From the NCBI GenBank assembly GCA_002409405.1, contig DHNG01000044.1, forward strand, positions 10,798 through 56,587: DNA of 45,790 nt, read 5' to 3'. The notes beneath the pieces are model-generated. The model did not search any database, was not told the DNA's origin, and saw nothing but the letters and a program-made list of their open reading frames with translations. Of this stretch, positions 1 through 8,011 are shown piece by piece (within the stretch, counting starts at the first letter, position 1; every line of letters begins with the position of its first letter). Source of the stretch: Flavobacteriales bacterium UBA5422. Its GTDB lineage: Bacteria; Bacteroidota; Bacteroidia; Flavobacteriales_D; Crocinitomicaceae. The position numbers were made by a program, and so were the translations under genes.

Positions 1-736
1 ACGGTGTGTGTGTGTCGTGACAAACATCTGTGCAAATCGCTACATTCGGTTTAATTTTACGGGAAATCATCTCTGCACCGCGCAATCCGATTTCCTCCTG
101 AACGGAGTTAACAATATACAAACCGAACGGTAATTTTGTTTTTGACTCTTTTAATAAGCGGGCAACTTCCGCAATCATGAATCCTCCGATGCGATTGTCA
201 AGTGCACGACCTACGAAGCGGTTGCTGTTCATGATGCAAAATTCATCTTCAAATGTTACCACACACCCAACGTGAATTCCCAGTTCTTCCACTTCTTCCT
301 TCGTAGAACAAGCTACATCCAGAAAGATATTTTTCATACTCGGTGCTTCGTCTTTTGTATGGCGTGTATGAATGGCAGGCCATCCGAAAATTCCTTTTAC
401 AATTCCTTTATCTGTGTGAATGTTCACCCGTTTCGATGGTGCGATCATGTGATCAGATCCTCCGTTTCGCTTCAGATAGATGAATCCTTCTTTTGTAATG
501 TAGTGAACAAACCACGAGATTTCGTCCGCATGTGCTTCAATCACAACTTTGTATTCCGCTTCCGGGTTGATCACGCCCACAACTGTTCCGTAATTGTCCG
601 AAAAATACGTATCAATATATGGTTTGAGGTACTCGAGCCACAATTTTTGTCCTTCTGACTCAAACCCCGTAGGACTTGGGTTATTCAGGTAGTTTTCTAA
701 AAACTTAAGTGCATCTTTTTTAATGGTGTATTTCAT
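1..736 (-). CDS. M42 family metallopeptidase (glutamyl aminopeptidase-like), 3' end outside window
   Basis: The first 245 residues of a cytoplasmic M42 aminopeptidase, a di-metal enzyme of the PepA/FrvX/tetrahedral aminopeptidase type that trims N-terminal residues from short peptides. Expected metal and catalytic residues are visible: EAHADE (His69, Asp71), RALDNRIGG (Asp180), QEEIGLRGA (Glu214 and Glu215) and CTDVCHDTHTP (Asp237). The reading frame is open to the window edge, so the C-terminus (about 110 residues in the family) is missing only because the window ends. The start at 736 gives the usual N-terminus, with an NPSPTGFE motif about 20 residues in. A TATTTTTG element at 754-761 on this strand could be its promoter, although no clear TTG lies upstream. 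Family assignment is firm; substrate preference cannot be read from the sequence. Confidence 0.93.
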   Translation of the reverse strand, partial: MKYTIKKDALKFLENYLNNPSPTGFESEGQKLWLEYLKPYIDTYFSDNYGTVVGVINPEAEYKVVIEAHADEISWFVHYITKEGFIYLKRNGGSDHMIAPSKRVNIHTDKGIVKGIFGWPAIHTRHTKDEAPSMKNIFLDVACSTKEEVEELGIHVGCVVTFEDEFCIMNSNRFVGRALDNRIGGFMIAEVARLLKESKTKLPFGLYIVNSVQEEIGLRGAEMISRKIKPNVAICTDVCHDTHTP

Positions 737-840
737 TGCTGTTTGATTTTACACAAAAATAACAAAGATCGCTTTTGATGGTTTTTAATTTCTTCACTTA
801 TTTTATCAACGAATCGTACCTTTCTCTCAACAAATGCTCG

Positions 841-848
841 TATTTTTG
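841..848 (+). promoter_or_regulatory. Bacteroidota -7 element with a 4-nt gap to the ATG
   Basis: TATTTTTG matches TAnnTTTG and ends four bases before the ATG at 853, so the transcript may start at the start codon itself. The -33 element is weak (TTT at 821-823). It also argues against the longer reading frame that begins at 775. Confidence 0.5.
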
Positions 849-852
849 TACT

Positions 853-1863
853 ATGATTTTAGTAACGGGCGGAACAGGTCTTCTTGGTAGTCATTTGCTT
901 TACCAGTTGACGGAAAATGGACATTCTGTGCGTGCCCTTTATCGGGATCAATCTAAAATTGCAAATGTTGCACAACTCTTCGATTATTATTCCAACGGAC
1001 AAACCCATCGGTTCACATCCATTGAATGGGTCAAGGGAGATATTCTTGATCTCGTAAGTCTGGATGATGCACTCAAAAGTGTGGAAACCGTATACCATTG
1101 TGCGGCAAAAGTTTCATTCAGAAAAAGGGATTTTAAACAACTGATTCATGTCAACCGGTTGGGAACAGCCAATCTGGTTAACATGTCATTGAAGTTCGGA
1201 GTAAAAAAATTCGGATATGTCAGTTCCACTGCTGCTATCGGCGGACAAGAACATCAGTTGGTAAAAGAAAGTAACAAATGGGTGCTTTCTGATCATACCA
1301 GCGGTTATGCCATCAGTAAATACAATGCTGAACGTGAAGTGTGGAGAGGCAGTGAAGAAGGAATGGAAGTCATCATCATCAACCCCTGTGTTATTTTTGG
1401 TGCAGGAGATTTGAATGAAAGCTCATTGACGATCTTTAAAACAGTTAAAAACGGGTTGAAATTTTATTCCCCCGGAAGCAATGCGTTTGTAGATGCACGG
1501 GATGTTGCCTCTTGTTTCGTAAAGCTGATGGAAAGCAATACTGCGAACGAACGTTTTTTGTGTATTGGTCACAACATGAAATTTGAAGACTCCATTAAAG
1601 TCATTGCGCAGGAAATAGGGGTTAAACAACCATCTGTTTGCCCTCCGAAGTGGCTGGCTTATCTTCTTGGGAGGATGAATGAGTTCTTTTACCGGATAGC
1701 CGGAAGAGGATCTGCTATTACGGTAGAAAGTGCCCGTTCAGCATATTCCAATATGACTTATTCGAATGAAAAGATTCAGAATGAATTAAACCACTCATTT
1801 TACCCGTTTGAAGAAACGGTAAAGAACGTGGTCAATTTTTATAGGAATACTGCCGGTAAATAA
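853..1863 (+). CDS. NAD-dependent epimerase/dehydratase family protein (extended SDR)
   Basis: A 336-aa extended short-chain dehydrogenase/reductase. The Rossmann nucleotide-binding motif GGTGLLG is at residues 6-12, the SST active-site segment near 124 and the catalytic YAISK (Tyr152, Lys156) about 28 residues later. Such proteins oxidise, reduce or epimerise sugar nucleotides or related alcohols with NAD(P); the substrate is not predictable here. The reading frame is open back to 775, but the extra 26 residues are not family-like and a promoter element at 841-848 falls inside them, so I place the start at 853. It stands alone, divergent from the M42 peptidase gene. Confidence 0.9.
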   Translation: MILVTGGTGLLGSHLLYQLTENGHSVRALYRDQSKIANVAQLFDYYSNGQTHRFTSIEWVKGDILDLVSLDDALKSVETVYHCAAKVSFRKRDFKQLIHVNRLGTANLVNMSLKFGVKKFGYVSSTAAIGGQEHQLVKESNKWVLSDHTSGYAISKYNAEREVWRGSEEGMEVIIINPCVIFGAGDLNESSLTIFKTVKNGLKFYSPGSNAFVDARDVASCFVKLMESNTANERFLCIGHNMKFEDSIKVIAQEIGVKQPSVCPPKWLAYLLGRMNEFFYRIAGRGSAITVESARSAYSNMTYSNEKIQNELNHSFYPFEETVKNVVNFYRNTAGK

Positions 1864-1931
1864 TACCACAGATTCCACAATGCTAACAGTATCCGGGTAC
1901 TATCCGATACACTTAATTTATGTATTACATG

Positions 1932-2007
1932 TCACAATTGTTCTCCTGTAAAAGGGGGTTCCCTCCCGGAATATGTTCCTTAATCAAGTGTTTTGCATCA
2001 CAATTGT
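1932..2007. promoter_or_regulatory. Two TCACAATTGT sites upstream of an HTH gene
   Basis: TCACAATTGT occurs at 1932-1941 and again at 1998-2007, 66 bp apart, and each contains the palindrome ACAATTGT. They lie in the 215-bp gap before the HTH gene at 2079, which otherwise holds no gene. They could be operators, but A/T-rich 10-mers recur by chance. Confidence 0.2.
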
Positions 2008-2078
2008 AAACTATTTTCTCAAATGAGATAAATAATCGTAAACAATAATTCCCAGCATCATGCTCATTTTTGTAATCT

Positions 2079-2417
2079 ATGGTACACCGAGGAGAAATTG
2101 TAGAACAAGCTGTGCGTAAAAGCGGTATTCCGATCGCTACGATTGCCAAGCGATTGGGTAAAAGTCGTCGTTGGATGTATTTGATGTTTGAGAATCCGGA
2201 TGTACCTCTTGAAGTGATCAAACGGATCGGTCAGATTATTTATTATGATTTTCACGATGAATTCCCTATGATCTCCGGAAAATCACAACCGTATACGGAT
2301 ACCGGATTGGAATATACTACAACTGAAACAGCAGAGCATTGGAAGAATAAATACTTCAACTTACTGGAGGAGTACAATGAATTATTAAAAAAGATTGCTT
2401 CCGGAATATCCAAATAA
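2079..2417 (+). CDS. Small helix-turn-helix DNA-binding protein with coiled-coil tail
   Basis: A 112-aa protein. Residues about 5-55 form a Cro/C1-like helix-turn-helix (KSGIPIATIAKRLGKSRRWMY), and residues about 85-110 look like an amphipathic coiled coil suited to dimerisation. It is probably a cytoplasmic transcriptional regulator; the target is unknown. The start at 2079 is preceded by CATTTTTG, a one-base variant of the TAnnTTTG element, six bases upstream. The next gene is an ECF sigma factor 150 bp downstream with its own promoter-like sequence, so the two are probably not one operon. Confidence 0.75.
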   Translation: MVHRGEIVEQAVRKSGIPIATIAKRLGKSRRWMYLMFENPDVPLEVIKRIGQIIYYDFHDEFPMISGKSQPYTDTGLEYTTTETAEHWKNKYFNLLEEYNELLKKIASGISK

Positions 2418-2515
2418 CTCAACAATTAAAAAATTGATTAACAATTAGTTAAATCAAAATAATATTCCTTTTATACCCCCAATCATTATTTTTTTCGAAA
2501 AATTTTCATTTTTGA

Positions 2516-2545
2516 TGTAACAAAACATACATCCAACTTGTCTTA
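2516..2545 (+). promoter_or_regulatory. Probable ECF-type (autoregulated) promoter
   Basis: TGTAAC at 2516-2521 and TGTCTTA at 2539-2545 are 17 bp apart, about 20 bp before the sigma factor ATG at 2568. From memory, TGTAAC with a GTC-containing -10 box is typical upstream of Bacteroidota ECF sigma genes. No TAnnTTTG element is present here, which favours autoregulation. Confidence 0.5.
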
Positions 2546-2567
2546 CCTATATAAAGCGAAAAACAGA

Positions 2568-3068
2568 ATGGATCAACAGACTTTTCAAACAACGGTTTTT
2601 GTTCACAAGGACAAGCTGTTTCGTTTAGCGAAAAGGTTGTTGGTAAGCCAGGATGAAGCGTTTGATGCCGTGCAGGATGTACTGGTGAAACTGTGGCAGA
2701 TGAAAGATGAATTACACCGATACAGCAGCATAGAAGCATTTGCAATGCAGTGTATTAAAAATGTATGTTTCAACCGGTTAAAGCATGCAGAAGTGGTTGA
2801 GCAACAACGGGAAACAGCGATCAAACAAAAAACAGAAGTGTTTGCTCCTGATAATACCAACGAAGTAATTCTGGAAATGATCAACGCACTGCCACAGAAA
2901 CAACAAATGGTGATTCACCTCAGGGATGTAGAAGAATACGAAATCTCAGAGATCGCCGAAATAATGGAAATAGAAGAAAACGCTGTTCGGATCAACCTGA
3001 TGCGGGCGCGGCAAAAGCTAAAAGTTCAACTTGAAAAATTATTCGAATATGAACAGCGACAAAATTAA
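2568..3068 (+). CDS. RNA polymerase sigma-70 factor, ECF subfamily
   Basis: A 166-aa ECF sigma factor. Region 2 is recognisable in residues about 10-75 (DEAFDAVQDVLVKLWQ) and region 4 in about 105-160 (LPQKQQMVIHLRDVEEYE followed by a helix-turn-helix, SEIAEIMEIEENAVRINLMR). It redirects RNA polymerase to a small regulon. I chose the ATG at 2568 over an in-frame TTG at 2538, which lies within the likely promoter. The gene overlaps the next gene by 20 bp, so the pair is probably translationally coupled, as is usual for sigma and anti-sigma pairs. The downstream genes are the likely core of its regulon. Confidence 0.92.
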   Translation: MDQQTFQTTVFVHKDKLFRLAKRLLVSQDEAFDAVQDVLVKLWQMKDELHRYSSIEAFAMQCIKNVCFNRLKHAEVVEQQRETAIKQKTEVFAPDNTNEVILEMINALPQKQQMVIHLRDVEEYEISEIAEIMEIEENAVRINLMRARQKLKVQLEKLFEYEQRQN

Positions 3069-3675
3069 CCGGATAAAAGATGCCTATTTTTCAGGCACCT
3101 CTTCCAAAGAAGAAGAAAAAAAATTAAAAGAGACATCCAATGAACCGTTTTTCAATGCATTGAAAGCGGAACAACAACAGGAAATGGATTGGAGTTTCGA
3201 TGATTTCTTGTCCGTTGTTGAACAGGAAGAACCGGTAAAACGTGTTGGGGTATTTACCGTTCGAAAAATGGTTTACTGGGCAGCAGCATCGGTTGCAGTC
3301 GTTCTGTTCGGAGCTTCGCTCTTTATTAATAACAGCACACTGGAAAAACCAAAACTGGTGAAACATGAAGTAAAACAAGATCCTGTTTCGGTTCAACGCG
3401 AAGAACCGGAAGAACAACCAACGGAAGAACCGACCAATGTTATTCCTGAACAGCCGGTCAGAAAACCGAAAAAAGCCATCACCTACCAACAAAAGAAACC
3501 GCAACCCAACGAAAGCACGTACAATCCGGAGTATGTTGTAATCAACGGGAAGCCCATCTACGACCTGGAAGAAGCGAAAGAACTCACCATGAGTTCACTG
3601 AATCTTCTGACGAGCAATGTAGAAAAAAGTGTCTCCAGTATGGAGAATGTAAAGTACCTGTCTATTAAATTTTAA
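3049..3675 (+). CDS. Membrane-anchored protein, probable anti-sigma factor
   Basis: 208 aa. It has a charged cytoplasmic N-terminus (residues 1-73), one transmembrane helix (about 74-93, YWAAASVAVVLFGASLF) and a periplasmic part rich in Glu, Pro and Lys (about 105-160). The ATG at 3049 lies inside the sigma factor gene. Position, overlap and topology fit an anti-sigma factor that holds the ECF sigma at the membrane. I see no recognisable zinc-binding anti-sigma motif, so the role is inferred from context. It is followed 4 bp later by the first DUF4252 gene. Confidence 0.7.
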   Translation: MNSDKINRIKDAYFSGTSSKEEEKKLKETSNEPFFNALKAEQQQEMDWSFDDFLSVVEQEEPVKRVGVFTVRKMVYWAAASVAVVLFGASLFINNSTLEKPKLVKHEVKQDPVSVQREEPEEQPTEEPTNVIPEQPVRKPKKAITYQQKKPQPNESTYNPEYVVINGKPIYDLEEAKELTMSSLNLLTSNVEKSVSSMENVKYLSIKF

Positions 3676-3679
3676 TGCA

Positions 3680-4180
3680 ATGAAAATGAAAAATGTAATT
3701 GTTGCCTTTGCGCTTGTATGGACAAGCCTGGGTTATAGCCAAACATCAAAGATCAGTCAATTGTTTGACCAGTATCAAAATTCAGAAGGAGTTACTTCGA
3801 TCAAAATTGCGAAACCGATGTTCCAGTTATTGAGTCAGTTGGACATTGAGGATTCGGACATGTCGAAGATCAAACCGTTGATCAATAAGATCAGTTCCCT
3901 TAAAATTCTGATTGTGGAGCGGGATTCTGCCAACACGGTTCGATTTGATAAGTTGCAAAGTGAACTTTCTCTTGCACTGAAAGGATTGAACTACGAAGAA
4001 TTAATGAACATCAGTGATTCAGGGGAAAACATTCGTATCATGGCCGAAAATACAGAATCCAACATGCTAAACAACCTGTTGTTGACCATTAACGGAGGAG
4101 ATGAAACCATGTTTATGATCCTGGAAGGAATTATTTCCATGGAAGACGTTTCAAAATTGATTAGTAACGAAGAGAAATAA
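3680..4180 (+). CDS. DUF4252 family exported protein
   Basis: 166 aa with a signal peptide (MKMKNVIVAFALVWTSLGYSQ) and a DUF4252-type body: the KISSLKILIVERDS strand, a LNYEELMNI segment and a C-terminal ILEGIISMEDVSKLI strand-helix. The molecular function of DUF4252 is not known. It sits 4 bp after the probable anti-sigma gene and 12 bp before a paralogue, so all four genes should share a transcript. The start may be 3680 or the second ATG at 3686. The two tandem DUF4252 proteins may be targets or sensors of this sigma system; that is inference. Confidence 0.82.
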   Translation: MKMKNVIVAFALVWTSLGYSQTSKISQLFDQYQNSEGVTSIKIAKPMFQLLSQLDIEDSDMSKIKPLINKISSLKILIVERDSANTVRFDKLQSELSLALKGLNYEELMNISDSGENIRIMAENTESNMLNNLLLTINGGDETMFMILEGIISMEDVSKLISNEEK

Positions 4181-4192
4181 AAACAAGAAATT

Positions 4193-4753
4193 ATGATCCG
4201 AGCATTCGTATTATTTACATTGAGTTCTATCCTGGTTTCTTCCTGTGTGATCTCTAAACGTTCGAATATGAGTTTTGTGCGCAACTCTCAAATTGATTCA
4301 GACGCAGAAGTTATGTCTGTCAGCGTGTCTACTTTCCTGGCCAAGCCAATTGTGAAAAAAGCATTGCAGGATGATGACGATGAAGAAAGTGAGGCCATCA
4401 CAAAACTGGTGAGCAGTCTGAGAGGCGTTCGTGTGTTGGTGATTGAAAATCAAAGTGATTTTACAAAGATCAACAAACGACTGGACAATTACCTGAACAG
4501 AAAACATTACGAAGAATGGGTTTCTGTTGTCAGTGACGGTGACCGCGTAAAGCTAAATGCTAAAGTGAAATCGAATAAAATAAAACGCCTGATGGTCAGT
4601 GTGAATTCCACAGATGGGGAAAGCGTCTTTGTACGGTTAAAAGGAAAGTTTTCCCTTGATGATATTTCAGAATCGATCGGGACACTTACCGACAGCAACC
4701 TGAGAAAAAAGGTGAAAAAAGAAGAGGAAAAAGAAACTGCCGAACAACGATAA
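4193..4753 (+). CDS. DUF4252 family lipoprotein
   Basis: 186 aa. The signal peptide ends in a lipobox (ILVSSC, Cys18), so it should be a lipoprotein. The body parallels the preceding gene: the LVSSLRGVRVLVIENQSDF strand, the NRKHYEEWVSVV segment and a C-terminal VRLKGKFSLDDISESI. This supports tandem duplication of DUF4252 followed by divergence. A basic and acidic tail (KKVKKEEEKE) ends the protein. It is the last gene of the sigma operon, with a strong terminator 64 bp downstream. Confidence 0.82.
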   Translation: MIRAFVLFTLSSILVSSCVISKRSNMSFVRNSQIDSDAEVMSVSVSTFLAKPIVKKALQDDDDEESEAITKLVSSLRGVRVLVIENQSDFTKINKRLDNYLNRKHYEEWVSVVSDGDRVKLNAKVKSNKIKRLMVSVNSTDGESVFVRLKGKFSLDDISESIGTLTDSNLRKKVKKEEEKETAEQR

Positions 4754-4794
4754 GAACTTCATAAGTCTGTTTAAATTAAGCCAATGAACAGCAC

Positions 4795-4810
4795 ATCGCA
4801 GCTCTGCGAT
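4795..4810. repeat. Short inverted repeat upstream of terminator
   Basis: ATCGCAG and CTGCGAT, seven bases each, are separated by CT in the gap between the convergent sigma operon and hutU. It is probably a minor hairpin; no T-run follows on either strand. Confidence 0.35.
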
Positions 4811-4816
4811 TTAACC

Positions 4817-4848
4817 AGAAAGAGGTGCGGAAATCCGCACCTCTTTCT
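4817..4848. terminator. Bidirectional intrinsic terminator
   Basis: A perfect 14-bp stem (AGAAAGAGGTGCGG with its complement) around an AAAT loop. It lies between the convergent DUF4252 gene (ending 4753) and hutU (ending 4869), so it can serve both transcripts. Confidence 0.85.
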
Positions 4849-4868
4849 GCATGATTAAGCTTTTTCTA

Positions 4869-6866
4869 TCAGAATAATCCCTCCAGTAACTGGTCATCTA
4901 CGAGTGCCGGGATCGTTACTTTCAGATTGGGTTCTATTTCCATTGCCCGTTTGATTGCAAACACGGCTCCTTCGTTTCTTGCCCAGCTTCTTCTGGCAAT
5001 TCCGTTGTTCACATCCCAATGCAGCATTGACTTTAGTCTTCGTTCCGCATCAGCAGAACCATCCAGCAACATTCCAAATCCACCATTGATAACCTCTCCC
5101 CAACCGACACCACCACCATTGTGAATGGAAACCCAGGTCGCACCTCGGAATGAATCACCGATCACATTTTGAATTGCCATGTCAGCTGTAAAGCGGGATC
5201 CATCATAAATATTGGATGTTTCGCGGTATGGGGAATCTGTTCCGGAAACGTCGTGGTGGTCACGTCCCAACACAACAGGGTCAATTTTACCTGCCTTGAT
5301 CGCATCATTAAACGCGTTTGCAATTTTCATACGTCCTTCTGCATCGGCATATAAAATACGTGCCTGTGAACCGACAACCAGTTTGTTTTCCTGTGCTCCT
5401 TTAATCCATTGAATGTTATCTGCCATTTGCTGACGGATTTCTTCCGGACTGTTTTGCATGATTTCCTCCAAAACAGCACATGCCAATTCGTCTGTCTGCT
5501 TCAAATCTTCCGGTTTTCCGGATGTACACACCCAACGAAACGGCCCGAATCCATAGTCAAAACACATCGGCCCCATGATATCCTGCACATAGGAAGGATA
5601 TCTGAAGTCAATTCCGTTTTCAGCCATGACATTTGCACCTGCACGGGATGCTTCCAGCAGGAATGCATTTCCGTAATCGAAGAAATACGTGCCTTTTGAT
5701 GTATGTTTGTTCACAGCATCCACGTGGCGTACCAATGACTCCTGTACCCGCTTTTTGAACGTTTCCGGATCTTCTGCCATCAATTTGTTTGATTCCTCAA
5801 AGCTCAGTCCAACCGGATAGTAACCTCCCGCCCATGGATTGTGCAACGAAGTCTGGTCGGAACCCAAATCAATGTGAACACCTGCTTCTGCAAATTTCTC
5901 CCACACGTCTACAACGTTTCCGAGGTAAGCAATGGAAACAACTTCCTTATTTGCCTGCGCTTCTTTCACGCGTTGCACCAACTGGTCTGCATTGTCAATT
6001 ATTTCATTCACCCATCCTTGTTCGTGGCGAATCTTTGTAATTTTCGGGTTCACTTCTGCACATACGGTCACACAACCGGCAATGACTCCTGCCTTCGGTT
6101 GCGCACCACTCATTCCTCCCAAACCGGAAGTAACGAACAGTCCTCCCGCAGCATTCTTTTTAATTTTGCGAAAACCATTCAAAACTGTAATGGTTGTTCC
6201 ATGTACAATTCCTTGTGGTCCGATGTACATGTACGATCCCGCAGTCATTTGTCCGTATTGAGTAACCCCTAATGCGTTGAATTTTTCCCAATCGTCCGGT
6301 TTTGAATAATTCGGGATCATCATTCCGTTGGTCACCACCACTCGCGGGGCATCTTTATGAGACGGGAACAAGCCCATCGGGTGACCGGAATACATCACCA
6401 ACGTTTGCTCGTCAGTCATTTCTGCCAGGTACTTCATGGTGAGGCGGTACTGAATCCAATTTTGAAAAACAGCTCCGTTTCCTCCGTACGTAATCAATTC
6501 GTGCGGATGTTGTGCAACTGCATAATCCAGGTTATTTTGAATCATCAGCATGATTGCTTTTGCCTGCATTGATTTCCCGGGATATTCATCGATCGGTCGG
6601 GCATACATCTTATAATCAGGACGATACCGTAACATATAAATGCGTCCGTATCGTTCCAACTCCTCCGCAAAATCTTTTGCCAGTTCTGCATGCTGCTCTT
6701 TCGGAAAGTAGCGCAGTGCGTTTCTGATCGCCAGTTTCTTTTCGTCTGTCGAAAGAATCTCTTTTCGTTTTGGTGCGTGGTTAATAGACGTTTCATACTC
6801 CTTTTTCGCAGGAATTGAAACCGGAATACCTTGTAAGATATCGTTTCTAAATGCTTGTTGAGTCAT
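4869..6866 (-). CDS. hutU: Urocanate hydratase
   Basis: 665 aa, the second enzyme of histidine degradation: urocanate plus water to 4-imidazolone-5-propionate, with tightly bound NAD as electrophile. Signature segments are YGQMTAGSYMYIGPQG (from residue 204), the NAD-binding GLGGMSGAQ (248-256), and FDYGFGPFRWVCTSG, which holds the conserved active-site cysteine. It is about 100 residues longer than the proteobacterial enzyme and resembles the long form seen in eukaryotes and many Bacteroidota. No hutH, hutI or formiminoglutamate gene is adjacent, so the pathway is either dispersed or outside the window. A TATCTTTG element at 6887-6894 on this strand, 20 bp upstream of the ATG, is the likely promoter. 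Confidence 0.97.
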   Translation of the reverse strand: MTQQAFRNDILQGIPVSIPAKKEYETSINHAPKRKEILSTDEKKLAIRNALRYFPKEQHAELAKDFAEELERYGRIYMLRYRPDYKMYARPIDEYPGKSMQAKAIMLMIQNNLDYAVAQHPHELITYGGNGAVFQNWIQYRLTMKYLAEMTDEQTLVMYSGHPMGLFPSHKDAPRVVVTNGMMIPNYSKPDDWEKFNALGVTQYGQMTAGSYMYIGPQGIVHGTTITVLNGFRKIKKNAAGGLFVTSGLGGMSGAQPKAGVIAGCVTVCAEVNPKITKIRHEQGWVNEIIDNADQLVQRVKEAQANKEVVSIAYLGNVVDVWEKFAEAGVHIDLGSDQTSLHNPWAGGYYPVGLSFEESNKLMAEDPETFKKRVQESLVRHVDAVNKHTSKGTYFFDYGNAFLLEASRAGANVMAENGIDFRYPSYVQDIMGPMCFDYGFGPFRWVCTSGKPEDLKQTDELACAVLEEIMQNSPEEIRQQMADNIQWIKGAQENKLVVGSQARILYADAEGRMKIANAFNDAIKAGKIDPVVLGRDHHDVSGTDSPYRETSNIYDGSRFTADMAIQNVIGDSFRGATWVSIHNGGGVGWGEVINGGFGMLLDGSADAERRLKSMLHWDVNNGIARRSWARNEGAVFAIKRAMEIEPNLKVTIPALVDDQLLEGLF

Positions 6867-6886
6867 CGCAATGTATTAAGTGGATG

Positions 6887-6894
6887 CAAAGATA
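6887..6894 (-). promoter_or_regulatory. -7 element for hutU
   Basis: TATCTTTG (TAnnTTTG) on the minus strand, 20 bases before the hutU ATG. No well-placed TTG lies upstream. Confidence 0.45.
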
Positions 6895-6937
6895 GGGTTT
6901 ATCCGGCAAGGAAAAAAGGTGCTGACAACCCTTTGAC

Positions 6938-7060
6938 TTACTTTTTGCTATCAATCAACGGGCTGTACATCATGATGGCATTGTTTACTGCAACCAATTC
7001 GTGGGTAATTTCTCCTGTTGACAAATCAGATACTTTCTTCCATATTTTATTGTTACTCTT
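6938..7060 (-). pseudogene. Possible remnant: C-terminal end of an unidentified gene
   Basis: On the minus strand the frame ending at 6938 reads as a plausible protein tail, including WKKVSDLSTGEITHELVAVN and then a short MMYSPLIDSKK ending. Upstream of about 7060 the frame becomes low-complexity and runs into the oppositely oriented AhpD-like gene, with no reasonable start. I read it as a possible truncated gene. I do not recognise the family, and it could be chance. Confidence 0.28.
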
Positions 7061-7131
7061 TTTTAGTAATTTAGTAAAAAAGATTTTGGTAGTGTTGGTG
7101 CTCTGCTCGAATGAACCAGTAACAAAAAGAA

Positions 7132-7575
7132 ATGGATATGGAAAATAGAATAGACATTCAACAGCTTGAACCGAATGCATATAAAGCAATGTTCGCATTA
7201 GAAAATTATTTGCAAAACACACAACTTTCTAAAACACATTTAGAACTAATCAAAATACGAGCTTCTCAAATAAATGGTTGTGCTTTTTGTATCAATATGC
7301 ACACTTCTGACGCATTAAAACAAGGAGAAACCACACAGAGAATTTTCTTGCTGAATGCATGGAAAGAAACGGAATTATTTACTGAACAGGAAAAAATAAT
7401 TTTGGCCATAACGGAAGAAATTACTTTAATCAGTCAAAACGGATTAAGCGACAAAACCTATAAACAAGCCGAACAACTTTTTAACGAAAATTATATTGCT
7501 CAAATCATAATGGCAGTTGTAACGATAAATGCCTGGAACAGAATTGCGATAAGTACAAATAAAACCATAGTATAA
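7132..7575 (+). CDS. Carboxymuconolactone decarboxylase / AhpD-like protein
   Basis: 147 aa, all-helical AhpD fold. The redox motif is visible as NGCAFCINMHTSDA: a CxxC pair with a downstream His, as in AhpD-type alkylhydroperoxidases rather than decarboxylases, so a peroxide or disulfide reductase role is likely. Start at 7132, or the second ATG at 7138; an A/G-rich stretch (ACAAAAAGAA) precedes it. The gene is A/T-rich compared with hutU and stands alone beside a possible gene remnant and a tRNA-linked island, so it may have been acquired. The physiological substrate is unknown. Confidence 0.85.
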   Translation: MDMENRIDIQQLEPNAYKAMFALENYLQNTQLSKTHLELIKIRASQINGCAFCINMHTSDALKQGETTQRIFLLNAWKETELFTEQEKIILAITEEITLISQNGLSDKTYKQAEQLFNENYIAQIIMAVVTINAWNRIAISTNKTIV

Positions 7576-7979
7576 AAATACTATAGTTGTACGAAAATGT
7601 TGCTTACATGCGAACGGAATCATTCTGTTGACATCCGGAAACACATCCTATCCACGTCTGTCCCGGTTGTAGGACTACGTTATTTAGTTTAATCATTGCT
7701 AATTTCAGGTTGTTTATTTTATTGCAAATATGTGTCTTCACATCTTTGACATGATTGTGTTTCAGATAAAGCTAAGAAAAATGACTGATCAATGCAATTG
7801 TACGATTGAAAGAAGATATGTGTAGGGTATTAATTCCCCCCTCGATCCTCCCCCAGGAGACAGAATTGAAACTTAGACCGGGATTCAACTCTCTTCTCCC
7901 ACTATACACGCTCGCTCTGCAAAAAGAAAAAAGCTTGGAAAGAGTGAGTGTGAGAGCAAGTATTGAGGGACAAAAAACA
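7576..7979. other. Gene-poor stretch next to the tRNA-Phe island
   Basis: About 400 bp without a credible gene. Open frames on both strands between 7770 and 8096 have no recognisable protein character and run across the tRNA remnant. There is an imperfect inverted pattern of CTC/GAG-rich sequence around 7900-7960. I see no promoter or known element. Confidence 0.5.
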
Positions 7980-8011
7980 AAAAAGCGAACTACTTCCGTA
8001 ATTCGCTTTTT
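7980..8011 (-). terminator. Terminator, probably the original one of tRNA-Phe
   Basis: A 10-bp stem (AAAAAGCGAA with TTCGCTTTTT) and a 12-nt loop immediately downstream, on the minus strand, of the partial tRNA-Phe copy. On that strand it ends in a T-run. The best explanation is the ancestral tRNA-Phe terminator, displaced when the island inserted. Confidence 0.65.

Noticed and set aside
775..852. N-terminal extension of the epimerase-like gene (26 residues from an upstream ATG)
   Set aside because: The extra residues are not family-like, and a TATTTTTG promoter element lies within them; the Rossmann motif starts directly at 853.
6900..7000. A third tRNA-Phe repeat that would make the AhpD-like gene part of a tandem island
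   Set aside because: No match to the 47-bp repeat was found left of 8011; only short chance similarity (GGTGC).
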